NCBI GenBank assembly: GCA_947502885.1
Contig: CANNBP010000004.1
Location: 124,001-188,000 of the forward strand
Direction of reading: 5' to 3'
Origin: an uncultured Aquimarina sp.
GTDB taxonomy: Bacteria; Bacteroidota; Bacteroidia; Flavobacteriales; Flavobacteriaceae
DNA length: 64,000 nt
Part shown: one piece after another, positions 8,982 to 17,011 of the stretch
How the letters are laid out: every line of letters starts with the position of its first letter
Numbering within the stretch: the first letter of the stretch is position 1
Notes under the pieces: generated by a model
Database searches by the model: none
What the model was told of the DNA's origin: nothing
The model's input: the letters and a program-made list of their open reading frames with translations, nothing else
Position numbers and translations under genes: made by a program

Positions 8982-9428
8982 TTATTCTATATGAAATTCT
9001 CTAACAATCATCACCTCATCTTCTCCTGCTTCATGTCCCCATACCTTAGCTTCTATTACCCAATTAGAATCACTCAAAAATCCATTCCCTATAGATAATT
9101 TTAAATCATCATGCAATTCAAACTTACCTTCTTGATTATGGACATGAGCCTTTTCTGGCTTTTCATAAACTACCAAAGTATGATCTGCTTTATTATATAT
9201 TCGAACTTTTACATGATGAACCGTCTGCTTAGTACCACTTTCTAATACTGCATGGATATGAATCTCTTCATCCAATTTTTTATTATTAACATCTGGCGAC
9301 ATTATTTGTGCAGAATAATCCAAACTAGTATCGGTTTCATGATCATGATTTTGAGGTCCTTCATCATCACTTTTACAGCTTGTTGCTATTAACGCTATAA
9401 CAAATAGGCTAAAAAAAATATTTTTCAT
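8982..9428 (-). CDS. histidine-rich lipoprotein of unknown function
   Basis: 148 residues from the ATG at 9428, chosen because it begins a good lipoprotein signal (MKNIFFSLFVIALIATSC, lipobox ATSC with Cys18); the frame extends further upstream without a signal peptide. The mature part starts KSDDEGPQNHDHETD and holds about a dozen histidines, several paired as HDH, HIH, HH and HVH, in a beta-rich sequence ending EDEVMIVREFHIE. The histidine pattern suggests metal binding at the cell surface or periplasm, but this is inference. I do not recognise a defined family; a DUF4625-like domain is possible. Convergent with secA. Confidence 0.75.
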   Translation of the reverse strand: MKNIFFSLFVIALIATSCKSDDEGPQNHDHETDTSLDYSAQIMSPDVNNKKLDEEIHIHAVLESGTKQTVHHVKVRIYNKADHTLVVYEKPEKAHVHNQEGKFELHDDLKLSIGNGFLSDSNWVIEAKVWGHEAGEDEVMIVREFHIE

Positions 9429-9608
9429 GTTTGTGTTGAGTTTATTGTTATTTATGAAAACGTAACGCTTTTTCATCTCTAATATTGTACACTGTAAACA
9501 ATTACAAATAAGATTTCCCTCCTTACTACACAAAAACTAAAACAACATATTGAGTAGACTTAAAAACATTATAAAGCTCATTCTTATACTTTATTCTTTC
9601 TAAAATAA

Positions 9609-10001
9609 CTAAGAAAAGTCTTTATCCATTTTTCTTTTTAACATAGGCACCTGAACAAAGAACAAAAAGGATAAGAATAAAATACCATAAACGGTTGTTT
9701 TATGAAAAGTATAACCTTTAAAAGGATTATTAAAACTAGTTAAAGATAATCCTACAACATCTATTTTATCAAAAATTGAGTTTTCACCTCCATCAAAAAG
9801 CAATAGCAAACAAACTACCATCACAACAATAAAACCAATAACCATCCATGCTACATTAGAAATCAAAGGCTTATACAATACTGAAGAGTTTACTTGATCA
9901 ACATCTACCTTACTCATCACTGCATCTAAAAAATCTACAGAAGGAGTTTCAAGACCCGCATCTTTTACCAAATCACCTATATCTTTAAATTGCTCTTCCA
10001 T
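9609..10001 (-). CDS. membrane protein paired with ECF sigma factor
   Basis: 130 residues. A cytoplasmic N-terminal part of about 45 residues (MEEQFKDIGDLVKDAG..) precedes two hydrophobic helices, at about 52-69 (VAWMVIGFIVVMVVCLLLL) and about 104-120 (TVYGILFLSFLFFVQVP). No zinc-finger motif is present. The gene overlaps the end of the sigma-factor gene by 17 bases, which points to translational coupling and a joint role, most simply as anti-sigma factor. Family assignment is by context only. It has no obvious terminator downstream. Confidence 0.75.
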   Translation of the reverse strand: MEEQFKDIGDLVKDAGLETPSVDFLDAVMSKVDVDQVNSSVLYKPLISNVAWMVIGFIVVMVVCLLLLFDGGENSIFDKIDVVGLSLTSFNNPFKGYTFHKTTVYGILFLSFLFFVQVPMLKRKMDKDFS

Positions 10002-10590
10002 TTTTATTACTTATTTCTGGAGAAATGCTATGTTTAAGTATCGAATATAGTTTTTTTCTACTTCGATATAATTTAATTTTCACATTATCTGCCGTTAAAC
10101 CTACAATTGACACTATTTCTTTTACAGATTTTTCTTCAAAATAATACAGTGTCACAATAGCTGCTTCGTCTTCTGGGAGACTCAATATACTCTCTGCTAT
10201 AACAGCCTTTCTCTCTTTATCTTCTATATAACTTAAAGCATTACCAATTGTTTTAATCTCACCTTCACTTACCTCTTCTATAAGTTCTGTTGTTAATCTG
10301 CGCTTATTAGCTTTAATAGCATCCAAACTTTTTCTATACACTATAGTATATAACCACGTAGAAAACTTTGAATCTCCCCTATAAGCACTTAAAGAATTAA
10401 ATGCCTTAACAAAACTATCTTGCGAAACCTCCTCTGCTTGTTCTTTGTTTCTTACCATTCTATATACAATGGTGTATACCATATTTTGGTATCGCTCTAC
10501 TAATGTTGAAAATGCATTCACATCCCCATTTAGCACTTTAGAAATATAATATTGATCTGATTGATGGTTCATTTCTTCATAAGACGACAC
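9985..10590 (-). CDS. ECF RNA polymerase sigma factor
   Basis: 201 residues from a GTG start at 10590; an in-frame ATG at 10572 is an alternative. Region 2 is clear (FSTLVERYQNMVYTIVYRMVRNKEQAEEVSQDSFVKAF..FSTWLYTIVYRKSLD), as is region 4 (LPEDEAAIVTLYYFEEKSVKEIVSIVGLTADNVKIKLYRSRKKL). Alternative sigma factor of the extracytoplasmic-function family, presumably released by a signal acting on the membrane protein encoded just downstream, whose gene overlaps by 17 bases. The regulated genes are unknown; the DUF6249-like gene is divergently transcribed from the same intergenic region. Confidence 0.93.
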   Translation of the reverse strand: MSSYEEMNHQSDQYYISKVLNGDVNAFSTLVERYQNMVYTIVYRMVRNKEQAEEVSQDSFVKAFNSLSAYRGDSKFSTWLYTIVYRKSLDAIKANKRRLTTELIEEVSEGEIKTIGNALSYIEDKERKAVIAESILSLPEDEAAIVTLYYFEEKSVKEIVSIVGLTADNVKIKLYRSRKKLYSILKHSISPEISNKNGRAI

Positions 10591-10798
10591 AAAACAAATA
10601 ACGGTTACAGAATTATTAGTAAAATACGAAAAAACTATCTTAGCTTTTTATTGTACAATTAAAATTCGAAGTATTATTAACACCATCTCTAAACGAAACA
10701 GAAAAATCAAAAATATTTTTTACTTTTCTGTAACCAAATTAACAAACAAGATGTCCTAATAAAAAACGAACAGTATAATAATCATTAAAATTTAAATT

Positions 10799-11149
10799 AT
10801 GACATTTTTAGAAGCACTAATACCATTATCCGTATTTGGATGTATTTTCGGAATTTTTTATTTATTCGTTTCAGCAAGAAACAGAGAGCGTATGGCACTT
10901 ATAGAAAAAGGGGCAGATGCTTCAATATTCTATAGTAGCAAAGAAAAAAGAGTAACTCCTGTTTGGAAAATTTTAATTCTTAATTTTTCATTATTACTTA
11001 TGGGAATTGGGATTGGAATCTTTATTGCTGGTATATTAGATCAAGTCCTAAATGTGGAAGGAGAAATAGCATACCCAGGCACTATATTTCTAATGGCAGG
11101 TATTGGTTTATTCACCGGATTTAATATGACCAAGAATTTAGACAAATAA
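10799..11149 (+). CDS. DUF6249-like membrane protein
   Basis: 116 residues. The first hydrophobic helix (about 5-26, ALIPLSVFGCIFGIFYLFV) is followed by a conserved-looking cytoplasmic segment, SARNRERMALIEKGADASIF, then two more helices (about 58-80 and 93-110). This order of helix, RxRERMALIEKG motif and two helices matches the DUF6249 family, which is common next to ECF sigma-factor genes in Flavobacteriia. Function unknown. Divergent from the sigma factor gene, so a shared regulatory region of about 200 bases separates them. Confidence 0.8.
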   Translation: MTFLEALIPLSVFGCIFGIFYLFVSARNRERMALIEKGADASIFYSSKEKRVTPVWKILILNFSLLLMGIGIGIFIAGILDQVLNVEGEIAYPGTIFLMAGIGLFTGFNMTKNLDK

Positions 11150-11217
11150 GAGAAGGGTTAACATTTAATTTACACCCCAAAAACATCACACATACAGCTT
11201 CATTCATCTGTATCAAC

Positions 11218-11254
11218 AAAATAGGCGATCTGTTAATAGCAGATCGCCTATTTT
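11218..11254 (+). terminator. terminator of the DUF6249-like gene
   Basis: Perfect 15-bp stem (11218-11232 / 11240-11254), loop of seven bases, T-run included in the right arm. Confidence 0.85.
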
Positions 11255-11343
11255 GTCGATATAAGCAGAGATTTAACCCATATACAGACACTCCATCTAT
11301 ACGAAATCAACCTTCTAAATACACATAAGAACAGAACTAAATA

Positions 11344-11377
11344 AAGAAAGCTCGATGCAATTGCATCGAGCTTTCTT
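11344..11377 (-). terminator. terminator of the repeat-protein gene
   Basis: A 34-base perfect palindrome centred on GCAATTGC, with AAGAAAG at one end and CTTTCTT at the other. It lies 24 bases past the minus-strand stop at 11401. Confidence 0.75.
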
Positions 11378-11400
11378 ATATTTTCAAAGTATACAGATTA

Positions 11401-12042
11401 TTACATATCTGCTACTTGGTCTTTATCCAAAAACTTCTCAACTACCACAGATTCTCCTTTATTATTTTCTAAGAAATAAATTCCTGCAGGCAATTGACTA
11501 AGATCAACAATGTTAATAGTTTTTGATAATACATGTACTGTATTCTTTACCTCAAACAATTTAATCATATCTCCTTCCTCAAAATCAACAACAGTAATCA
11601 CATCTCCATCTCTTTCTATTGCCAAAAGATCCGTTTGTGTGTTTTCATAATAGTTAATAAACTCTTCTTCATCATTAATTCTAGATGGCATATCAGCTCT
11701 TTCACTATCTCTTTGTAACACAAAATCACTATGCTCTGTTTCCAAAACTCCTTCAATACTAATTTCTTCTTCGAAACGCTCAATTACAATAGATTGTCCA
11801 TGAGTATTTTCTAATAAATACAATCCTAAAGGTAATTGACTAAGATCAATATCACCATGTGTTTTTGATAATATATGATCACCGCTTTCTACATCAAAAA
11901 GTTTAATCTTATCGCCTTCTTCAAAATTCACTACAGAAATTACAAGACCTTCTTTCTCTACTTCTAAAGAACGGTCTGTATCGTTTGCGTAACTACTTAC
12001 GAAAAAAAGGATGCTAAATAAGAAAAATACTATTGATTTCAT
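11401..12042 (-). CDS. secreted protein with two tandem sorting-domain-like modules
   Basis: 213 residues from the ATG at 12042, chosen because it opens directly into a signal peptide (MKSIVFFLFSILFFVSSYA). The rest is two copies of a module of about 70 residues. Copy one has ISVVNFEEGDKIKLFDVE, HILSKTHG, IDLSQLPLGLYLLEN and SIVIERF; copy two has ITVVDFEEGDMIKLFEVK, HVLSKTIN, VDLSQLPAGIYFLEN and SVVVEKF. The pattern LSxLPxGxYxLxN..G..VVxK resembles the type A C-terminal sorting domain of type IX secretion substrates, yet there is no cargo domain. A linker rich in Glu/Asp/Arg separates the copies. Function unknown. Confidence 0.8.
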   Translation of the reverse strand: MKSIVFFLFSILFFVSSYANDTDRSLEVEKEGLVISVVNFEEGDKIKLFDVESGDHILSKTHGDIDLSQLPLGLYLLENTHGQSIVIERFEEEISIEGVLETEHSDFVLQRDSERADMPSRINDEEEFINYYENTQTDLLAIERDGDVITVVDFEEGDMIKLFEVKNTVHVLSKTINIVDLSQLPAGIYFLENNKGESVVVEKFLDKDQVADM

Positions 12043-12332
12043 ATTGTACACTTTACAGAAAAACACTTGTGTTTTACTACGGTTTTACCATACAATAATA
12101 TCACTTAATTGCCGTTGCACAAACTAAAAACCGTACTTTTAGATCAAATGGTTTCGTTTTTCGACAAATTGCACAAAAAGTGTTAAAATTTAGCGTTAAA
12201 AAATATAAAAAACTGATTATCAGATATTTAAAAAGTAAAAAACAAGATATATCAGTTAAAAAACATATTTACAAGGACCAAATACACACTTATCTTCACT
12301 TCAGTATTTCTTTTATGTTAATTTTATGTTAT
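12043..12332. other. AT-rich intergenic region with a long inverted repeat
   Basis: No gene is visible. TACGGTTTT (12078-12086) and AAAACCGTA (12127-12135) form a 9-bp inverted repeat 40 bases apart, starting 36 bases upstream of the repeat-protein ATG on the minus strand. It may be an operator pair or a hairpin. No full promoter could be placed. Confidence 0.35.
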
Positions 12333-12369
12333 AAAAAAACCCTACCGGCTTAACCGATAAGGTTTTTTT
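12333..12369 (-). terminator. terminator of the sigma-factor operon
   Basis: Imperfect hairpin AACC-TA-CGG / CCG-TA-GGTT with long A and T flanks (12333-12339 and 12363-12369), downstream of the minus-strand stop at 12411. Confidence 0.7.
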
Positions 12370-12410
12370 CAATTAACACTACAACTATAATATCTTATGT
12401 ATCAGATCTT

Positions 12411-13799
12411 TTATTGATTATTCAATACAATTTCACTATGCTTTGCATGTATAGTTATCATCCTCTCAGTACTTCTCGTATTTTGGAAACCATTAACAAA
12501 AACATTTCCAAAGTTTTTTCTTGTATTTATTTGCAATGTTTTAGGCAATGAAATGATACTTTGTGCCCCACTATATGATAAGTTAAAAGCTGTTTTAGGT
12601 AGCTTTAATTTAAAATCACTGTTTTCTACTGCTAAATCTAAAGTAGAAAATGATTCTCCTAGATTTGCTATCGTTATTACGCCAAAACTTCCTGATATTG
12701 CTCCGTTTTCTTCTAATTCCTGAATAAATATATTACTAGAATCAGCATTAACCAATAGGTTTTTTGCATTTTGTATTCTACAATTTTTAACATAATTAAC
12801 TACCAACCTTCCACTATTCCATTGGCGAATTGAAACCGGAGAATAAGATGCTTTGATATAAGTATTATTACCTTCAATAGTATTTGCAGAAAGTTTAGTA
12901 TGAGATAAAGATGCTCTCACATCTTTAGCATTTTCTGCTAATTTTAAATCTCCGTGACGAATATTAAGTCTCAATTTTGCTCCTTTTGGGATATTAACTT
13001 TTATCGTCTTACTTACGGTATTTCTAGGTGGTGCAGATTCGCTAAAGCTATATTGATATACCGTAACATTTGCAGTTCCTCTATTTTGATTTTCTATATC
13101 TCTTATTAGTTGTGCCGCCCAAGCATCCATTTGCCTACCATATTCTTTGCCCCAATTTTCAGACTGAACCTCTATTCCATTTGATTCTCTTTCTATCGTA
13201 CCTCCATCAAATTGTTTAGACCATTTCTGTTTTTCTAGAGCAATGTCTTCCGCAAATTTTTCTCGAATTTGACTTTCCCATTGATCAATATATTTTTCTT
13301 TATTCGTTTCGTAAGAGCCACTTCTACCATAATTAACATTTGCTTGGTTTTGAGAAAGCGCATTCGGCATTGGGTTTCTTGCAATATCCTTCATCAATGG
13401 CTCTAACATATTAGAGATCATAGGACTCAATTTACTTAGTTCTTGAAGGTTTCTTTCCATTTCTGCACTAGAAATAGCTTGCGCATCTCTACCCCATAAA
13501 TTACCTGCAGAAGAATTAATAACTACTTCATTAGAATCCCCAAGCATATTAACCTGCCAGCTATCAAGAATTCGTCTGTTATCTTCTTCAGAGAGATTAC
13601 CTTCGAGATAAGCCTCTACAGCTATGGTATTTTTATTCCATGTTTCAAAAACCACTTTTGTATGACTTGAGTTAAGAGTAACAGTAACGTCTTTGTTTAC
13701 TGTAATTTTTTCACTAAACTTACTTTGTTTATCTTGTGAAAACACTCCTGTACAATAACATAAAGCACTAATTGCAATAATATTAAGCCTGTATCTCAT
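12411..13799 (-). CDS. secreted DUF4097-like protein of a sigma-factor operon
   Basis: 462 residues from the ATG at 13799; this start gives a 17-base overlap with the preceding gene and a signal peptide (MRYRLNIIAISALCYCTGVFSQ). The first part (about 25-80) has the pattern KITVNKDVTVTLNSSHTKVVFETWNKNTIAVEAYLEG. A long Gln/Trp-rich helical middle (about 110-230) follows, then a C-terminal half of short beta repeats (LNIRHGDLKLAENAKDVRASLSHTKL..) like the right-handed beta structure of DUF4097 proteins. Probably periplasmic or outer-membrane-facing. As the third gene of the ECF operon it may be an effector or signal reporter of that system. Exact role unknown. Confidence 0.75.
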   Translation of the reverse strand: MRYRLNIIAISALCYCTGVFSQDKQSKFSEKITVNKDVTVTLNSSHTKVVFETWNKNTIAVEAYLEGNLSEEDNRRILDSWQVNMLGDSNEVVINSSAGNLWGRDAQAISSAEMERNLQELSKLSPMISNMLEPLMKDIARNPMPNALSQNQANVNYGRSGSYETNKEKYIDQWESQIREKFAEDIALEKQKWSKQFDGGTIERESNGIEVQSENWGKEYGRQMDAWAAQLIRDIENQNRGTANVTVYQYSFSESAPPRNTVSKTIKVNIPKGAKLRLNIRHGDLKLAENAKDVRASLSHTKLSANTIEGNNTYIKASYSPVSIRQWNSGRLVVNYVKNCRIQNAKNLLVNADSSNIFIQELEENGAISGSFGVITIANLGESFSTLDLAVENSDFKLKLPKTAFNLSYSGAQSIISLPKTLQINTRKNFGNVFVNGFQNTRSTERMITIHAKHSEIVLNNQ

Positions 13800-14394
13800 T
13801 ATAATTTTCGTTTTCAATTCTCTCTAATTCTTTTAATTTATCTGTTAACCTACTCAACAATGATAGCCTAATGGTTAAGTTTTCTTTCATTGCCTCAACA
13901 CTTTGTAGGTTTGGTCCCACTTCCATCAACTCTTTATTCAACTTTTGATATTCTTTATCTAAGTTATCCAAACGTGTTTTAAAACTCTCGACCAACTCTC
14001 TATTTTTATCATCGATTGTAATCTTTGATAACTGAACCCTTATACCAGTAAGTATTGTATTTTCCAGCTCTTCATACTCTGGAGATACCTTAGCCAAAGA
14101 AGATGACTGTTTTGTTAAAACTACCGAAGAGTTTTTAACTGTTACATTATCTAAGTCCACCACTTGATTACCCTTTGTGTTTTGGCTACCAAATTGATTA
14201 TAGGTTAATATAGAAACCGAAAGAATAACAACTATGCTTGCTGCTACATTAAGCCAGCTATAAGAAAAGGATTTTTCCTTTTTTGGAAGCTCTTTCTCTA
14301 ATTTAGACATAAACCTATCTTGATGACCTTCTCTTAATCTTTCTGAAGGAATTCGTTTGTCTTGTCGAAGTAGCTCTCTAATATCCTGTGCCAT
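13783..14394 (-). CDS. membrane protein, probable anti-sigma factor
   Basis: 203 residues. A basic cytoplasmic N-terminus (MAQDIRELLRQDKRIPSERLREGHQDRFMSKLEKEL) is followed by a single membrane helix at about 47-63 (WLNVAASIVVILSVSILTY) and a periplasmic part ending in a long coiled coil (about 100-200, many Glu/Lys/Leu). This topology, with the gene overlapping the sigma-factor gene by 17 bases, fits a membrane-bound regulator of the ECF sigma factor. No zinc-binding motif. It also overlaps the next gene by 17 bases, so the three are translationally coupled. Confidence 0.78.
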   Translation of the reverse strand: MAQDIRELLRQDKRIPSERLREGHQDRFMSKLEKELPKKEKSFSYSWLNVAASIVVILSVSILTYNQFGSQNTKGNQVVDLDNVTVKNSSVVLTKQSSSLAKVSPEYEELENTILTGIRVQLSKITIDDKNRELVESFKTRLDNLDKEYQKLNKELMEVGPNLQSVEAMKENLTIRLSLLSRLTDKLKELERIENENYNEIQA

Positions 14395-14923
14395 CTTTCA
14401 AATGTTTTAATTGTTCTTGCAATTGTTTTTTACCTCTATGTACCAGTGTTCTAGAAGAAACAGGTGTAATATCTAATATTTCGCTGATCTCATTATGATC
14501 ATAACCTTCTATCAAAAATAACATTACTGCATATTTATATTTTTCAGGTAATTTTTCTATCGCTACTTTCACTTCATCCACCGTAACAGAGTCGGATACA
14601 GACCAATCATTCTGCTCTTCTACTGTACTCATTACCTGCTCATTTATTGCAACCATGTTCATCTTTTTGGCTTTTAGCATATCAATGCTCTTATTAATTA
14701 CAATTCTCTTTAGCCATGCACCAAAAGTAACATCTCCGGTAAACTGATGAAGTCTGGCAAACGCCTTGATAAAAGACTCCTGCATTGCTTCTTCGGCCTC
14801 GAATGAATCCTTAAGGAATCGCAATGCAACATAATACATACCATCACAGTATTTATTATAGAGTATCATCTGCGCTCTACGGTCATTGGCTCTACACTTC
14901 TCTATTAGCTCGCTTTGTAACAA
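14378..14923 (-). CDS. ECF RNA polymerase sigma factor
   Basis: 181 residues from a TTG start at 14923; a stop codon lies a few codons upstream and no ATG precedes region 2, so TTG is the only reasonable start. Region 2: MILYNKYCDGMYYVALRFL..AEEAMQESFIKAFARL..FGAWLKRIVINKSIDMLK. Region 4: LPEKYKYAVMLFLIEGYDHNEISEILDI..SRTLVHRGKKQL. First gene of a three-gene operon with a membrane regulator and a secreted DUF4097-like protein, each overlapping the previous by 17 bases. A TAATTTTG box (15010-15017, minus strand) about 90 bases upstream may be its promoter, though its TTG spacing is 24. Confidence 0.93.
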   Translation of the reverse strand: MLQSELIEKCRANDRRAQMILYNKYCDGMYYVALRFLKDSFEAEEAMQESFIKAFARLHQFTGDVTFGAWLKRIVINKSIDMLKAKKMNMVAINEQVMSTVEEQNDWSVSDSVTVDEVKVAIEKLPEKYKYAVMLFLIEGYDHNEISEILDITPVSSRTLVHRGKKQLQEQLKHLKDGTGY

Positions 14924-15186
14924 ACTTCTTTAACTTTTGGTTAGTGATTACTTAAAATAATTTCAAAATTGTCTTCATTACTAAAGACGAAAATATATTA
15001 ATCTTGTTGCAAAATTAAATATAAAAACCCCATAAGAACACCAAAATACTAGATATCAAACAAATAAATAAAAATAATTCATTATCACTTTACTAAAACT
15101 GACAGCAACTTCATATTCACTTTTACAAATAATTAGATGTAATTTTAATCATAAAGAACTATATTTAGATTCAAAAAAATAGTAGA

Positions 15187-15741
15187 ATGCCTAAGCTCTT
15201 AAAACAAACATTATTTATAATCATAGGACTAGCAATCATAGGATTTACGGCAATGTTTTTCATGAAACAAAATACCAAAAAGCATAGTCCAGAAGACACT
15301 ATTAATCATACTGTAAAAGATGCTACTTTTACCGTGTTCTACAATAGACCATATAAAAATGATCGAGAAGTTTTTGGAGGGCTAGTTCCCTTTGATCAAG
15401 TATGGAGAACTGGCGCAAATGAAGCGACCACATTTTCTACAACCAAAGATATTATGGTCGACGGTTCGGTTCTTAAAGCTGGTACATATACGTTATGGAC
15501 TATACCAAGTCCAAAGTCTTGGAAAGTTATTTTTAATAGTAAAGAATACAGCTGGGGTGTAAACCTGAACGGAACAGCAAAACGCAATCCAAAATTTGAT
15601 GCATTAACCGTAGAAGTTCCTGTTCAACCTTTACTCAATGTAATAGAGCAATTTTCTATTTATTTTGAAAATGCAAATGATTTTACAATCCTTTATTTAG
15701 CATGGGATAGAACTGCAATAGCCGTTCCTATAAAATTATAA
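15187..15741 (+). CDS. DUF2911 protein, membrane-anchored
   Basis: 184 residues. An N-terminal hydrophobic segment (LLKQTLFIIIGLAIIGFTAMFF) is probably an uncleaved anchor or signal. The rest is a DUF2911 domain: VKDATFTVFYNRPYKNDREVFGGLVPFDQVWRTGANEATTF, then LKAGTYTLWTIPSPKSWKVIFN and the C-terminal FSIYFENANDFTILYLAWDRTAIAVPIK. DUF2911 proteins are frequent in Bacteroidetes and are predicted to be extracytoplasmic; their function is not established. Followed after 57 bases by meaB. Confidence 0.88.
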   Translation: MPKLLKQTLFIIIGLAIIGFTAMFFMKQNTKKHSPEDTINHTVKDATFTVFYNRPYKNDREVFGGLVPFDQVWRTGANEATTFSTTKDIMVDGSVLKAGTYTLWTIPSPKSWKVIFNSKEYSWGVNLNGTAKRNPKFDALTVEVPVQPLLNVIEQFSIYFENANDFTILYLAWDRTAIAVPIKL

Positions 15742-15775
15742 AGAAATCTTTTAGTCCTTCTAAAAAAGGAATTTA

Positions 15776-15783
15776 TAATTTTG
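15776..15783 (+). promoter_or_regulatory. -7 box of meaB
   Basis: TAATTTTG fits TAnnTTTG and lies 15 bases before the GTG start, which supports that start. No clear TTG at -33. Confidence 0.45.
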
Positions 15784-15798
15784 TCATAAAGTATTATT

Positions 15799-16875
15799 GT
15801 GCCTAAAGATTCTACACAACATAACGAACAAAATGAAAAGCTATCTGTAAGCACAAATAGTAATGCCATTAATAGATTTAAGAATCTTCAGAAAAAAGAG
15901 ATCAAAGTTGATTCTATTTTTGAAGCTATACTTAATGGAGAAACTGCTGCCTTGAGTAAAGGCATTACCCTAATCGAAAGTTCAAAACCAGAACATACTC
16001 AAAAAGGCCAACAACTTATAGAAAAATGCCTTCCATTTGCTAATAACTCCATACGTATTGGAATTACTGGAGTTCCTGGAGTCGGAAAAAGCACATTTAT
16101 AGAAGCTCTTGGTAAATTATTATTATCAAAAGAAAAAAAAGTAGCAGTATTAGCGATTGATCCTAGCAGCAGCCTATCACACGGGAGTATCTTGGGAGAC
16201 AAAACACGTATGGAGTCGCTTGTACAATCTTCGAATGCCTACATAAGACCTTCTCCTTCTGGAAAATCTTTAGGCGGCGTTGCTCAAAAAACAAGAGAAT
16301 CTATAATTCTTTGTGAAGCTGCTGGATATGATATTATAATTATCGAAACAGTAGGAGTTGGACAAAGTGAAACTGCTGTCCATAGTATGGTTGACTTCTT
16401 TTTATTACTAAAACTTGCCGGTGCAGGTGACGAACTTCAAGGGATTAAACGAGGAATTATTGAAATGGCAGACTCAATCGTAATCAATAAAGCAGATGGA
16501 GATAATCTAATCCCTGCACAAAAAGCAAAAAATCAATTTGTAAAAGCGTTACACCTTTATCCAGAAAATCAAAATAATTGGTCCACAAAAGTGCTAACTT
16601 GCAGTGCTACAGAGGGAATAGGAATTAAGGAAATATGGGAACTTATCAATGATTATATTAAAATCACAACAGAAAATGGTTTTTTTACCCAAAACAGAAT
16701 GTCACAAAACAAATTCTGGCTGCTTCAAACGATAGAAGAACAATTAAAAAAATCTTTCTATAACACCCCAAGTATCAAAGCTGAACTAAATTCGAAAATC
16801 CAAGAAGTACAACAAAATCAGCTTACACCTTTTGCTGCAGCAAAATATTTATTAGATCTGAACACAAAAAAATAA
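15799..16875 (+). CDS. meaB: methylmalonyl-CoA mutase-associated GTPase MeaB
   Basis: 358 residues, GTG start at 15799. G3E-family P-loop GTPase that protects and reloads the B12-dependent methylmalonyl-CoA mutase. Walker A GVPGVGKST is at about 91-99, followed by AIDPSSSLSHGSILGDKTRM, the switch region ETVGVGQSE, AGAGDELQGIKRGI, and the base-recognition motif NKADGD. The N-terminal extension of about 35 residues is poorly conserved and Asn/Lys-rich. No mutase gene is adjacent; the adenosyltransferase that could supply its cofactor is at 4.2 kb. Ends in a strong terminator. Confidence 0.95.
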   Translation: MPKDSTQHNEQNEKLSVSTNSNAINRFKNLQKKEIKVDSIFEAILNGETAALSKGITLIESSKPEHTQKGQQLIEKCLPFANNSIRIGITGVPGVGKSTFIEALGKLLLSKEKKVAVLAIDPSSSLSHGSILGDKTRMESLVQSSNAYIRPSPSGKSLGGVAQKTRESIILCEAAGYDIIIIETVGVGQSETAVHSMVDFFLLLKLAGAGDELQGIKRGIIEMADSIVINKADGDNLIPAQKAKNQFVKALHLYPENQNNWSTKVLTCSATEGIGIKEIWELINDYIKITTENGFFTQNRMSQNKFWLLQTIEEQLKKSFYNTPSIKAELNSKIQEVQQNQLTPFAAAKYLLDLNTKK

Positions 16876-16903
16876 TCAATAGAAATTAAAACCCACTAAT
16901 CAC

Positions 16904-16946
16904 AAAACAGCAAATCACTCCTCTTAGAAGTGATTTGCTGTTTTAA
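16904..16946 (+). terminator. terminator between meaB and valS
   Basis: Perfect 16-bp stem (16904-16919 / 16929-16944), nine-base loop, T-rich end. The two genes converge here. Confidence 0.88.
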
Positions 16947-17011
16947 TAAATATCTTATTGTTTTTGTTAAAATCTGGCAACCAGATACATTCCTATTACA
17001 ATAACAAAGAG

